Both the position numbers and the translations under genes were made by a program. Below are positions 26,973 through 36,219 of a DNA stretch of 64,000 bases, piece by piece. The stretch's first letter is position 1. Every line of letters starts with the position of its first letter. The notes beneath the pieces were generated by a model, which did not search any database, was not told the origin of the DNA, and worked only from the letters and a program-made list of their open reading frames with translations. The stretch is taken from the NCBI GenBank assembly GCA_963676635.1, contig OY781105.1, positions 1,364,001 through 1,428,000 of the forward strand, in the 5' to 3' direction. The stretch comes from GCA-002708315 sp963676635 (GTDB taxonomy: Bacteria; Bacteroidota; Bacteroidia; Bacteroidales; F082).

Positions 26973-27704
26973 TTAAGCAATACGTCTTTTAATAACCATC
27001 ATCTCCGAAAGTACAAGAGTAATAAATGTTATACCCAGAAAGAATATCACATCTCTGGTGTCGATAACCCCGCGGATCATCGATTCAAAATGTGAAGAAG
27101 AGCTAAGATAATCCAGCAGATACCCAAAGAACCCGAACATATTCTGCCCCAGCATCTGGAATATTATCTGGAAAAAGATACCAATAAAAAGAGCAAGCAG
27201 ATAGCTTACAATTTGGTTATTACCAATACTGCTTGTGAACATGCCAATACCAATCATCATACTACTGAAAAGCACCAGAGCAAGATAACCGGCAAAAATC
27301 TGACCACCGTCGATATTACCAATTGAATTAAGAGTAATCACATACGGCAGAGTCAGTACAAGAGCCACAATAATTAGAATGAGCGACGACAAATATTTCC
27401 CCACAATTACCTGCCATGTGGTAACCGGCTTGGTAAGTAAAAGTTCAATGGTACCCATGCGATTCTCTTCAGAGATAAGCCTCATGGTAATAGCCGGGAT
27501 AAAGAAAAACAGCGTCCAGTAAGCCACGCTGAAGAAAGGCAGCAGTGTTGCCTGTTTAATAAAAAAGATATCAGAGCCATAGATCCATGTAAAAAAGCCA
27601 CTAAAGCCAAGGAATAATATCAGTAGTATATATGCCATAAGCGAGTCGAAATACGCCTGCAGCTCGCGTTTAGTTATAATCCATATTTTATTCATAGCTA
27701 TCAT
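26973..27704 (-). CDS. gldF: Gliding motility-associated ABC transporter permease GldF
   Basis: A 243-residue ABC-2 type permease with six hydrophobic helices. After the N-terminal KRELQAYFDSLMAYILL helix comes the conserved cytoplasmic segment TMRLISEENRMGTIELLLTKPV, typical of GldF/NosY-like permeases. It is 7 bp downstream of gldA and 8 bp upstream of gldG, the canonical gldA-gldF-gldG operon. The alternative start at Met4 (27695) removes three residues. Confidence 0.94.
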   Translation of the reverse strand: MIAMNKIWIITKRELQAYFDSLMAYILLILFLGFSGFFTWIYGSDIFFIKQATLLPFFSVAYWTLFFFIPAITMRLISEENRMGTIELLLTKPVTTWQVIVGKYLSSLILIIVALVLTLPYVITLNSIGNIDGGQIFAGYLALVLFSSMMIGIGMFTSSIGNNQIVSYLLALFIGIFFQIIFQMLGQNMFGFFGYLLDYLSSSSHFESMIRGVIDTRDVIFFLGITFITLVLSEMMVIKRRIA

Positions 27705-27711
27705 TTTTTGG

Positions 27712-28641
27712 TTAATTGGTAGTTAATTCTTTGAAAATATCCTCCAGTTTAGTTTCCACAGGAGTAAGCTCGGTAAGTATCCAACCTTTGTCAACGCAAA
27801 GTTTAAACACTCTGGCAGCAAGACCACTTTCCGTTTCACCAGCGATCTCAAAGCGACCCTTTTCCGGATCTGTAAGGTCAGTCATGTTAACGCCATCCAA
27901 TTCAGCAAGAGCCTTATATATAACATTAACATCACCATTTTCAATTTTCATTTTAAGAATATTATGACCTTGCGACTGTTTACGAAGCTCATCGGTAGTA
28001 CCATCAGCAACAATCTTTCCTTTGTTGATAATAAGAATCCTGTCGCATGTAGCCTCCACTTCAGCAAGAATATGAGAGCTAAGGATAACAGTTTTCTCAC
28101 GACCTATTTTCCTTATAAGGTCACGAATCTCACTTATCTGGTTAGGGTCGAGACCCGTAGTAGGCTCATCAAGAATAAGCACTTCAGGCTCATGAATAAG
28201 AGCCTGCGCAAGTCCCACACGCTGCTTATACCCCTTGGAGAGTTCACTAATCTTTTTATGCTTCTCAGCTTCCAGACCACAGATATCAATTACAGAGAGC
28301 AGGCTATCATAAATCCTGTCTTTGGTAATACCCTGTATTTCACCAACAAAACGAAGATAATCGATAACAGGCATATCTTCATAAAGAGGGTTATTCTCAG
28401 GTAGATATCCAATGTTATGCTTAATAGACTCCGGGTTATTCCTAATGGAGTCCTTACCCACTCTTACATTACCACTATCAGGGACAAGAAAAGTAGTAAT
28501 TGCCTTCATAGTAGTAGTTTTTCCGGCACCATTAGGGCCGAGAAAACCCAATACCTCACCGGTATTAACCTTGAAAGAAACATTATCTACTGCTTTTTGA
28601 GTACCATATGACTTTACAAGATTCTCAACAATAATGTCCAT
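27712..28641 (-). CDS. gldA: Gliding motility-associated ABC transporter ATP-binding protein GldA
   Basis: A 309-residue cytosolic ATPase. Walker A GPNGAGKTT (residues 35-43), the signature LSKGYKQRVGLAQ, Walker B VLILDEPTTGLDPNQ and the H-loop SSHILAEVE are all intact. The C-terminal ~80 residues are the usual extension of ABC-2 exporters. It is the first gene of gldAFG; a TAATTTG -7-like sequence lies upstream around 28690-28700 on the minus strand but without a well-spaced -33 box. Confidence 0.95.
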   Translation of the reverse strand: MDIIVENLVKSYGTQKAVDNVSFKVNTGEVLGFLGPNGAGKTTTMKAITTFLVPDSGNVRVGKDSIRNNPESIKHNIGYLPENNPLYEDMPVIDYLRFVGEIQGITKDRIYDSLLSVIDICGLEAEKHKKISELSKGYKQRVGLAQALIHEPEVLILDEPTTGLDPNQISEIRDLIRKIGREKTVILSSHILAEVEATCDRILIINKGKIVADGTTDELRKQSQGHNILKMKIENGDVNVIYKALAELDGVNMTDLTDPEKGRFEIAGETESGLAARVFKLCVDKGWILTELTPVETKLEDIFKELTTN

Positions 28642-28777
28642 AAATCAAAAAATTTTAGATGAATTATCACATTTAAAAAAAACACCGCAAATTAGGAGTT
28701 TTAAAAAAAACTATGAAATCAAATAGGGATAGATTAACAATTCTTAACACAAAGTTAGAGGTTCAATGTTCAAAGTC

Positions 28778-29410
28778 TCAAGACCTATAAATATGGACTA
28801 CATTTTTTGTATCAAAGAAATCCTCTTCAAAGTAATCAGGGATCTTATAAACTTTCTTCTTCAGTTTTTTAATTTGCTTAAGCTCCTGCCACACATCCCC
28901 ACCTTTTATATATAGTATCCCATTAGGGACAATATTAAAAGATTTGTTATGGAATTTGTAAAGAGTCCATTTAAGGAAGTCAGGGAGAGTAGTCACAGCA
29001 CGGCTAATAATAAAATCAAAAGTACGATCAACCTGCTCCATCCTTAATTGTACAGCTTCCACATTCTTTAAACCCAGCGACTGAGAAACTTCATTAACAA
29101 CTTTAATCTTCTTGCCAATAGAATCCACAAGGAAAAACTTAACCTTCGGGAATATAATCGCCAAAGGAATGCCAGGGAAGCCTCCGCCAGTACCGGCATC
29201 CATAACTTCAGTAAAAGCTTTAAACTTCACCACTTTTGCTATAGAAAGAGAATGCAGCACATGATGCAAATAGAAATTATCCATATCCTTACGAGAGATA
29301 ACATTAATGCGGGCATTCCAGTATTCATACAGCTCCTTCAATTTTGAAAACTGATTAATCTGTTCTTCACTAAGATCAGGGAAGTATTTAAGAATAAGGT
29401 TATGATCCAT
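28778..29410 (-). CDS. rsmG: 16S rRNA (guanine527-N7)-methyltransferase RsmG
   Basis: RsmG methylates G527 of 16S rRNA with SAM. ATG 29410 is chosen over an upstream TTG (29428), giving 210 residues, the usual length. Motifs: an N-terminal YWNARINVISRKD segment, HHVLHSLSIAK, the SAM-binding DAGTGGGFPGIPLA, VDSIGKKIKVV and a later IISRAVTTLPDFL, all typical of GidB/RsmG. Its upstream side is occupied by a composite intergenic repeat. Confidence 0.96.
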   Translation of the reverse strand: MDHNLILKYFPDLSEEQINQFSKLKELYEYWNARINVISRKDMDNFYLHHVLHSLSIAKVVKFKAFTEVMDAGTGGGFPGIPLAIIFPKVKFFLVDSIGKKIKVVNEVSQSLGLKNVEAVQLRMEQVDRTFDFIISRAVTTLPDFLKWTLYKFHNKSFNIVPNGILYIKGGDVWQELKQIKKLKKKVYKIPDYFEEDFFDTKNVVHIYRS

Positions 29411-29454
29411 AACAGTTGTTTTGCGCAAAAATAAGAAAGTTTAATGTTAAAAGG

Positions 29455-29985
29455 CTCCTTTAAAATTCCAATTATCAAGAACCAAATAACAAACAAATCC
29501 CAATAACCAAAATCCAAATGCTCAAAACCCCCACACTCCGGAATTGTCATCTGATGTTTGATTTTTGATAATTGATTATTCTTTGTAATTTGATATTTGT
29601 CTGTTGATTATTCTTTATTATTTGCTATTTGTGTTTGTAATTTGATTACCCTTATCCCTTTTTTTGGTGAATAGTGGCCGTGTCCGACTTAGTCGGATGA
29701 ATAGTGAACTGTGTCCGCCTACCGGCGGATGGTGAGCAGAGCGTTTTTCTCACTTTGTCCCCTTGTCCCTTTTTCACATTGTCCCTTGTCTCTCGTCCCT
29801 TTAAAATTCCAATTATCAATATCCAAATAACAAACAAATCCCAATAACCAAAATTCAAATGCTCAACCCCACACTCCGGAATTGTCAACTGGTTTCTCTT
29901 TGTCACCTTGTCACCTTGTCACTCCTAGTCCCTTGTCTCCTTGTCCCTTTTCATTCTTCATTTTTCATTCTTCAAGCCCCTTTAA
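29455..29985. repeat. Composite intergenic repeat R1
   Basis: The 650-bp gap between divergent rsmG and hutU consists of modules recurring elsewhere in the window: a TTTAAAATTCCAATTATCAA block (29460 and again 29800), an AAACAAATCCCAATAACC block (both copies), an A/T block of TTTGATATTTGTCTG-like units, GGTGAATAGTG heptamers carrying two palindromic cassettes (TCCGACTTAGTCGGA, TCCGCCTACCGGCGGA; 29681-29730), a GAGCAGAGCG/TTTTTCTCAC junction, then CTTGTCCC/TTTGTCAC octamers. The region is inverted relative to R2 at 38.6-39.1 kb. Short frames inside it translate repeat sequence and are not genes. Confidence 0.85.
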
Positions 29986-30024
29986 AATTCCCACATCTAA
30001 CCCTTTTAAATCCGAAAACTATTA

Positions 30025-30032
30025 TAATTTTG
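30025..30032 (+). promoter_or_regulatory. Candidate -7 box for hutU
   Basis: TAATTTTG matches the Bacteroidota consensus TAnnTTTG exactly and lies 25 bp before the hutU ATG. No clear TTTG -33 box is seen at the proper spacing, so support is partial. Confidence 0.4.
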
Positions 30033-30056
30033 TAGCAGAAAAATTACAGTAGCAAT

Positions 30057-32072
30057 ATGAACAATACAGAATTTAAGAACGCAATATTATCAGGCATTAC
30101 TGATGAATTACCATCAAAGAAGCCATATGACACAACCGTAAACCATGCCCCAAAGCGCAAGGAAATTCTCAGTAAAGAAGAAAAGAAACTTGCTCTGCGT
30201 AATGCCCTCAGGTACTTCCCTGAGAAGCATCATGCTACTTTAGCACCTGAGTTTATGGAAGAACTGGAAACATATGGCAGAATATACATGTACCGCTTTC
30301 GACCGGATTACAATATGTATGCACGTCCTGTTGAAGAATACCCGGCCAAAAGCAAACAGGCAGCTGCCATTATGCTAATGATCCAAAATAATCTTGATCC
30401 CGCAGTGGCACAGCACCCACATGAACTTATTACTTACGGCGGCAATGGTGCTGTTTTCCAGAACTGGGCACAATACCTGCTCACCATGCAATATCTGGCA
30501 ACAATGAGCGAAGAGCAAACACTGGCAATGTACTCAGGCCACCCTATGGGACTATTCCCATCACACAAGGACGCACCAAGGGTTGTTGTTACCAATGGTA
30601 TGGTAATCCCTAATTACTCAAAACCCGACGACTGGGAAAAGTTTAACGCACTGGGTGTTTCGCAGTACGGACAAATGACTGCTGGATCATACATGTATAT
30701 CGGACCACAGGGCATCGTTCATGGCACTACCATTACAGTAATGAATGCAGCCCGTAAGGTTTCTAAAAGCGATGACGACCCATTTGCAGGCAAGCTGTTT
30801 GTAACATCAGGCCTTGGCGGCATGTCAGGAGCACAGCCAAAAGCGGGTAATATATCAGGAGTAATATCGGTCGTTGCCGAGATAAACCCCCTGGCATCAC
30901 GCAAACGTCATGAACAGGGTTGGGTTGACGAGCTTATCAGTGATCCTGACGAACTGGTGACAAGAGTTAAGGCTGCCAAAGAAAATAAGGAAGTAGTATC
31001 CATAGCCTATGAAGGCAATATTGTTGATGTATGGGAGAAATTCGATGAAGCAGGTCTGTATGTAGATCTTGGCTCCGACCAAACATCACTACATAATCCA
31101 TGGGCAGGAGGTTATTACCCTGTTGGGCTTACATATGAAGAGTCTAACAAAATGATGGCAGAAGATCCTGACCAGTTCAAAATCAAAGTACAAGAGTCGC
31201 TACGTAGGCAGGCTGCTGCCATCAACAAGCACACAGCCCGTGGCACTTACTTCTTCGATTATGGCAATGCTTTCCTTCTGGAAGCTTCACGTGCCGGTGC
31301 AGATGTTATGGCTGCTGACGGAATCCGCTTTAAATATCCTTCTTATGTTCAGGATATAATGGGGCCTATGTTCTTCGATTACGGATTTGGTCCATTCAGA
31401 TGGGTTTGTACTTCCGGACTTTCAGAAGATCTTGACATTACAGATAACATTGCCAAAGATGTGTTGCATAAGCTAATGACAGAATCACCGGAAGACATCC
31501 AAAGCCAGATGGCTGATAATATCAAATGGATTGAAGGAGCCAAAGAGAACAAGCTTGTTGTGGGATCACAGGCAAGGATTTTATATGCAGATGCCATTGG
31601 CAGAATAACCATAGCCTCTGAATTCAACAAAGCTATCAAAGAAGGTAAGATTAAAGGAACCGTGGTACTTGGCCGCGATCACCATGATGTAAGTGGTACA
31701 GACTCACCTTTCCGTGAAACATCCAATATCTATGATGGCTCAAGCTTTACAGCTGATATGGCTATTCAGAATGTTATCGGCGACTCATTCCGTGGTGCCA
31801 CATGGGTAAGCATCCATAACGGCGGTGGTGTTGGATGGGGTGAAGTTATCAACGGAGGCTTTGGCATGGTGCTGGATGGCTCTGATGATGCAGGACGACG
31901 ACTGGAAAGTATGTTATACTGGGATGTTAATAATGGTATATCCAGACGATCATGGGCACGTAATAAAGGTGCTGTTACTTCTATTAAAAGAGCTATGGAT
32001 GCTAATCCTAATCTTAAGGTTACAGTACCTAATATAGCAGATGACGAACTTATTGATAAAATAACTGATTGA
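30057..32072 (+). CDS. hutU: Urocanate hydratase
   Basis: HutU hydrates urocanate to imidazolonepropionate with bound NAD, the second step of histidine degradation. The 671 residues match the longer Bacteroidota form rather than the ~555-residue proteobacterial enzyme. Family signatures: LITYGGNGAVFQNWAQY, YSGHPMGLFPSH, VTNGMVIPNY, MTAGSYMYIGPQGIVHGTT, GGMSGAQPKAGN (NAD region), DLGSDQTSLHNP and VLGRDHHDVSGTDSP. No other hut genes are nearby, so the pathway is split in this genome or completed outside the window. A large inverted repeat follows the stop. Confidence 0.97.
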   Translation: MNNTEFKNAILSGITDELPSKKPYDTTVNHAPKRKEILSKEEKKLALRNALRYFPEKHHATLAPEFMEELETYGRIYMYRFRPDYNMYARPVEEYPAKSKQAAAIMLMIQNNLDPAVAQHPHELITYGGNGAVFQNWAQYLLTMQYLATMSEEQTLAMYSGHPMGLFPSHKDAPRVVVTNGMVIPNYSKPDDWEKFNALGVSQYGQMTAGSYMYIGPQGIVHGTTITVMNAARKVSKSDDDPFAGKLFVTSGLGGMSGAQPKAGNISGVISVVAEINPLASRKRHEQGWVDELISDPDELVTRVKAAKENKEVVSIAYEGNIVDVWEKFDEAGLYVDLGSDQTSLHNPWAGGYYPVGLTYEESNKMMAEDPDQFKIKVQESLRRQAAAINKHTARGTYFFDYGNAFLLEASRAGADVMAADGIRFKYPSYVQDIMGPMFFDYGFGPFRWVCTSGLSEDLDITDNIAKDVLHKLMTESPEDIQSQMADNIKWIEGAKENKLVVGSQARILYADAIGRITIASEFNKAIKEGKIKGTVVLGRDHHDVSGTDSPFRETSNIYDGSSFTADMAIQNVIGDSFRGATWVSIHNGGGVGWGEVINGGFGMVLDGSDDAGRRLESMLYWDVNNGISRRSWARNKGAVTSIKRAMDANPNLKVTVPNIADDELIDKITD

Positions 32073-32079
32073 TTTATCA

Positions 32080-32133
32080 GTTATGAGTTTTAAGTTATGA
32101 GTTACCCCAAACTTATAACTTAAAACTCATAAC
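32080..32133. terminator. Long inverted repeat downstream of hutU
   Basis: Arms 32080-32103 (GTTATGAGTTTTAAGTTATG...) and 32110-32133 pair over 24 bases with one non-Watson-Crick position, leaving a short ACCCCA loop. It sits between convergent hutU and the lipoprotein gene and could terminate both, though no strong T-run is present. It is built of ACTTATA/ACTTAAA units also found at 34.65 kb. Confidence 0.6.
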
Positions 32134-32146
32134 TTATAACTTATAA

Positions 32147-33499
32147 TTACTCCGCAATAGCTCCTTCCTGGTAAGCGAGCGTCCAGTTGCGGGTCCAGTT
32201 ATCATAAAGAAATGCTCCCTTAAACTGAGCATCTTCAAACCATGTATCAGGAACTGGTGCCAGGTTATCACTTACATTTTCTGTAGGCAGGACATTATAT
32301 ACTCCATCACTCACAACAATACCGGGATTACTGATTGTATTTTGCTGAATTTCAAAGTCAGCACTAAATACAGCATTCTCTGCGGTGACATCAATACCAG
32401 CCTCAGCATAAACAGCAAAAATATCCATAGCTGTATTATCAGCAATATTCCAGCATATATTATTAAGTACATTAATATTACCATATTCAAGCTGTTCATA
32501 GCAGCTGGGATAACCTTCTTTATACTGAATTCTCACACCATGGTTCTGATCAAGGAAAATTGAATTACCGAATGTACCACCGGCAAAACGATCAAGCTGA
32601 ATGATGGAGTTAGTGATATTCTCTCCCCTTCCGATAAAGGTACAATTAAAAAATACCGGCAATGACCATGGCTCCCCTATCTCAGGGTCTTCACCACCAC
32701 TACCCTCTACCAGTAAATCACCTTCAGAAGGATCTTGTATGCCAAGCAAAAACTGTGCGTTACCACTATATCCCAGATCATAATCAAAAGCATCATCACC
32801 ATTAAATATTGAGACAATATGACTGATGTTCACCGTACCTCCAAATAACTCCACCCCATCATCAAAGTTCGATATAACCTCTATATATTGTATTGTGGTT
32901 TTGCTGCCTACTCCTCCGAGGGTTAATCCGTTGATTTCATTACCGCTGCCAATATTTGTGCCACCATGACGGATAGACACATATTGCAGACTACCCGAAT
33001 TATCATCAGTAATATTACCACCATAAATACCTCTGGGTTCAACAATTGATATACCTTCAATATGCGCTTCCCCAGTCTCTGTGTTAAGAGGAGCTCTTCC
33101 CAGGATAATCACACCACCCCATAGTCCTTTAGACTTAAGAGGCACAGATCCTTCCAGATCATCACCCTCACAAGTAAAGATAATTGGCTCAACAGATGTC
33201 CCTTCGGCAATTATCTTACCACCACGGGCAACAATCAGGGCACTGGCATTTTCACCCTGACCGGTATTAGCTCTTATAACAGTACCAGGCTCAATAGTAA
33301 GCACTTGTCCGTCATTAACAAAAACCATCCCATCAAGGAGATAACTTTTGTCTTTTGTCCATGTTACAGTACCAGTACCAGAACCATTATCAGTAATAAC
33401 TTCATATCCATCAGGAACAAAATAGCTGCTTTTTCTGTTACATGACATCGCAGTAATAACAGCCAGTAATACAAATAGTATATTTTTAATCATTCTCAT
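32147..33499 (-). CDS. Secreted lipoprotein with beta-helix-like repeats
   Basis: A 450-residue lipoprotein: signal peptide ending in the lipobox TAMSC (Cys20). The body has the segments DGMVFVNDGQVLTIEPGTVI, SALIVARGGKIIAEG and KGLWGGVIILGRAP, common in Bacteroidota lipoproteins with right-handed parallel beta-helix character, followed by rungs such as LQYVSIRHGG, TIQYIEVISN and FFNCTFIGRG. Function is unknown. It follows a phosphate-porin-like gene by 16 bp on the same strand, so they are probably cotranscribed; this hints at a joint outer-membrane role, perhaps in phosphate or anion uptake, but there is no direct evidence. Confidence 0.8.
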   Translation of the reverse strand: MRMIKNILFVLLAVITAMSCNRKSSYFVPDGYEVITDNGSGTGTVTWTKDKSYLLDGMVFVNDGQVLTIEPGTVIRANTGQGENASALIVARGGKIIAEGTSVEPIIFTCEGDDLEGSVPLKSKGLWGGVIILGRAPLNTETGEAHIEGISIVEPRGIYGGNITDDNSGSLQYVSIRHGGTNIGSGNEINGLTLGGVGSKTTIQYIEVISNFDDGVELFGGTVNISHIVSIFNGDDAFDYDLGYSGNAQFLLGIQDPSEGDLLVEGSGGEDPEIGEPWSLPVFFNCTFIGRGENITNSIIQLDRFAGGTFGNSIFLDQNHGVRIQYKEGYPSCYEQLEYGNINVLNNICWNIADNTAMDIFAVYAEAGIDVTAENAVFSADFEIQQNTISNPGIVVSDGVYNVLPTENVSDNLAPVPDTWFEDAQFKGAFLYDNWTRNWTLAYQEGAIAE

Positions 33500-33515
33500 T
33501 TCTCCACCCTCCTGA

Positions 33516-34517
33516 TTAAAATTTGATAAGTAAATTCAAATAAACATATTGTTCATTAGCTTCATTTTCAGCCAATGGATACCAATCCTGGTAGTCAAGG
33601 GCAATCTTGACATATTTTATAGGAGCATATTGCACACCGGCAATAACAGAACTGCCATCACTGGATAAATCCCATGGAATATACTCATCAGTAAGGATAT
33701 TAGATTCAACATTATCATAGCGTGCAAAAATCTGAAATTTCTTAAACGGGTTATATGACATATACACAGAATAACCATAACGGTTATGATCACTGTTATA
33801 ATTATCATTAAACAACCAGTTATATTCAAAGCCTCCAATTAACTTATCAGTAAGCTTATATCCGATAAATGTTGACAAAGTAGTCTGTATTTCTTCCTTT
33901 TCGGAGAGATCACCATAGACTCTCAGAATAAAATTTTTATAAGGAACAAAAGTCATACCCATACCACTCTTAAGCGTATTATCACTCTGCAGTTTAGTAT
34001 AACCCTCGCCATTCATAACCGTGAAATCAGCAGAGAACCAATCAGTAAATTTATAAATTACCTGAGCCCCCAGATCGGCGCTGGACCCGAACTTATATTC
34101 ATCACAAAACGACTTTTGAATATAACGGTGAGCCCAATATTCTTCCTGATATTTAAACTGAAGCAAGTCGATAAGACCAAAATATACCTTCAGCTTATTG
34201 CGTGTATAATTTACGTATGCATTCTTAAAATAGGCATACCTTCTGATAATCGAGTAATCTGACAAATCATCAGGGGAACCGATATCAAGTTTAACATTAG
34301 CATTAAAATACTTACTCAAACTGGCTTTATATCCGAAGTACGCACGTTTGATTTCAAAAGCAGTAACGTCTGTTTCATTAAGTCCCATATGGTAATTGGC
34401 AAATATTTTACCATAAACACTACCTCTGACTTTAGTAAATGTAGAGTCCTGAGCTTTTGATTCAAGAAAGGCAAGCAATGTAAAGACTATAATAGCAGGG
34501 TAAATAAATTTCCTCAT
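33516..34517 (-). CDS. OprO/OprP-like outer-membrane porin
   Basis: A 333-residue beta-barrel protein with a signal peptide (PAIIVFTLLAFLESKAQ). The sequence alternates strands and turns (RGSVYGKIFANYHMG, EIKRAYFGYKASLSKYFNANVKLDIG, KLKVYFGLIDL, GYSVYMSYNPFKKFQIFARYD) and ends YLNLLIKF with a terminal Phe, the usual outer-membrane assembly signal. The pattern resembles phosphate-selective porins O/P, although anion selectivity is not shown. It is first in a two-gene unit with the lipoprotein; two phosphate transporters follow within 7 kb. Confidence 0.78.
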   Translation of the reverse strand: MRKFIYPAIIVFTLLAFLESKAQDSTFTKVRGSVYGKIFANYHMGLNETDVTAFEIKRAYFGYKASLSKYFNANVKLDIGSPDDLSDYSIIRRYAYFKNAYVNYTRNKLKVYFGLIDLLQFKYQEEYWAHRYIQKSFCDEYKFGSSADLGAQVIYKFTDWFSADFTVMNGEGYTKLQSDNTLKSGMGMTFVPYKNFILRVYGDLSEKEEIQTTLSTFIGYKLTDKLIGGFEYNWLFNDNYNSDHNRYGYSVYMSYNPFKKFQIFARYDNVESNILTDEYIPWDLSSDGSSVIAGVQYAPIKYVKIALDYQDWYPLAENEANEQYVYLNLLIKF

Positions 34518-34644
34518 AACATACCATTAGTTAATAACTCATCTTTATTATCCGCGGTAAAAATATATAAGGGAATTCATTTAATTAATGTCAGCATAAT
34601 ATTTTATCAACATTATGCTAACACATCTCAAATTATGAATCTTG

Positions 34645-34728
34645 AAAAAGTTGTTATGAGCTACCCCATAACTTACAACTTAAAACTTAAAACTTAAAAC
34701 TTATAACTTAAAACTTATAACTTAAAAA
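34645..34728. repeat. ACTTAAA / ACTTATA unit array upstream of the gcvT 3' end
   Basis: A GTTATGAGCTACCCCATAAC segment followed by degenerate ~10-bp units (ACTTACA, ACTTAAA, ACTTATA) runs up to the gcvT stop. It shares the GTTATGAG-TACCCC and ACTTATAACTTAAAAC words with the inverted repeat at 32080, so the two are related. Confidence 0.8.
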
Positions 34729-35803
34729 ACGGAGGTCGGCTAACCACAGCTTTGGCAAGTTTGTTCCTCACCTTAATATATATTTCTGATCCGTCTTTCC
34801 AGTAAGGTTTTGTAATATAAGCCATACCAATACCTTTTTTAAGCATAGGTGACATAGTACCGGAAGTTACTTCGCCAATCACCTCACCATCTGCATCAGT
34901 TACTTCATAATGCTGGCGCGGAATAGCACGTTCTTCCATAATAAAACCTTTAAGACGTTGAGGCACACCATTTGCTTTCTGAGACTCAAACAGTGGTCTG
35001 TCGATAAAGTCATTATCATCAGTAAATTTTGTTATCCAGCCAAGACCGGCAGCGATAGGAGAAGTAGTGTCGTTAATATCATTTCCATAGAGGCAGAATC
35101 CTGATTCCAGTCGCAAAGTATCACGGGCACCAAGGCCAATAGGTTTAATTCCGTACTCTTCACCAGCTTCAAGAACAGCCATGTAAATCTTAACAGCATC
35201 AGCATTTTTCATATATATCTCACAGCCACCAGAGCCAGTATATCCGGTAGTAGAGAAAATAATATCTTTAACACCTGCAAATTCAATTACCTTGAATGTG
35301 TAATACTCCATATCCTCAACAGATGCGCTTGTAAGCTTTTGCATAGCTTTTAGAGCTAAAGGGCCCTGAACAGCAAGCTGGCTGATATCGTCAGAGGCGT
35401 TAGTAAGTTTAGCGTCAACATCATTGTTCGACACAACATGATTCCAGTCTTTGTCGATATTAGAAGCATTCACTACCAACAGATATTTCTCTTCATTAAA
35501 TCTGTACACCAACAAATCGTCAACAATACCACCCTTACCATTAGGATAGCAGCTATACTGCACCTTACCATCCACAAGGGCATTAACATCGTTAGTAGTT
35601 AATTTCTGAACAAGAGCCTTAGCATTTGGTCCTTCTACCCAGAATTCTCCCATATGACTCACGTCAAAAACACCAAGTTTTGTACGTACTGTTTCATGTT
35701 CTGCGTTGATTCCCTCAAACTGAACAGGCATATCAAAGCCTACAAAGTCAACCATTTTAGCACCCATTTCACGGTGCATATCATTAAAAGCTGTTTTCTT
35801 CAT
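34715..35803 (-). CDS. gcvT: Glycine cleavage system aminomethyltransferase (T protein)
   Basis: GcvT transfers the aminomethyl carbon from the lipoylated H protein to tetrahydrofolate, releasing ammonia. The 362 residues are standard. Motifs: an N-terminal HREMGAKMVDFVGFDMPVQ, LGVFDVSHMGEF, KVQYSCYPNGKGGIVDDLLVYR, LAVQGP, SGGCEIYM and IGLGARDTLRLESGFCLYGND, with VTSGTMSPMLKKGIGMAYI in the C-terminal domain. gcvH and gcvP are not adjacent. No glycine riboswitch was recognised upstream. Confidence 0.97.
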   Translation of the reverse strand: MKKTAFNDMHREMGAKMVDFVGFDMPVQFEGINAEHETVRTKLGVFDVSHMGEFWVEGPNAKALVQKLTTNDVNALVDGKVQYSCYPNGKGGIVDDLLVYRFNEEKYLLVVNASNIDKDWNHVVSNNDVDAKLTNASDDISQLAVQGPLALKAMQKLTSASVEDMEYYTFKVIEFAGVKDIIFSTTGYTGSGGCEIYMKNADAVKIYMAVLEAGEEYGIKPIGLGARDTLRLESGFCLYGNDINDTTSPIAAGLGWITKFTDDNDFIDRPLFESQKANGVPQRLKGFIMEERAIPRQHYEVTDADGEVIGEVTSGTMSPMLKKGIGMAYITKPYWKDGSEIYIKVRNKLAKAVVSRPPFFKL

Positions 35804-36219
35804 CGATATTCTATTTATAGCACAAAATTAGAAAATCGAGTCACATCTTACACCATAAAACAAAAAAAGTATGACAAAAGATTTTCAACGGGTTATTAAC
35901 AATGATCACATCCTGGCTATTATGGTATCAAATTCTTTTCTTCGATTTTAAATTGGAATGATGTGATAGCAATGAACAGTCCACAAAAAACAACGTCGTA
36001 GTTTCGAGTACCTACGCAAGAGGTACACGGCAATTCGTTAGGATTATTAAATTTGTAATTCGTGGTTTAGAATAAAATTGATCAATACTTATATGATTGG
36101 ACACCTGTAATATATATAATTCTATTCAATTTAATGAACAATTTTTATCTTATTTATAAATGTACAACGGGTTTCTTAGAATCAATTTTTTATTTTTGAA
36201 GCCTCATAGAAAGTAAGGC
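35804..36219. other. Gene-free interval between gcvT and the Na/Pi cotransporter
   Basis: Divergent promoter region of 416 bp, A/T rich. A small imperfect hairpin with CGTAG...CTACG and GTACCTACG...AGGTAC words lies around 35996-36030. No coding frame, tRNA or tandem array is supported. Confidence 0.5.

Noticed and set aside
29652..29906. Possible 84-residue minus-strand protein
   Set aside because: The frame translates composite repeat modules (heptamers, palindromic cassettes, octamers), and similar frames appear in every copy.
34715..36219. Glycine riboswitch upstream of gcvT
   Set aside because: No recognisable glycine aptamer pattern in the 416-bp upstream region.
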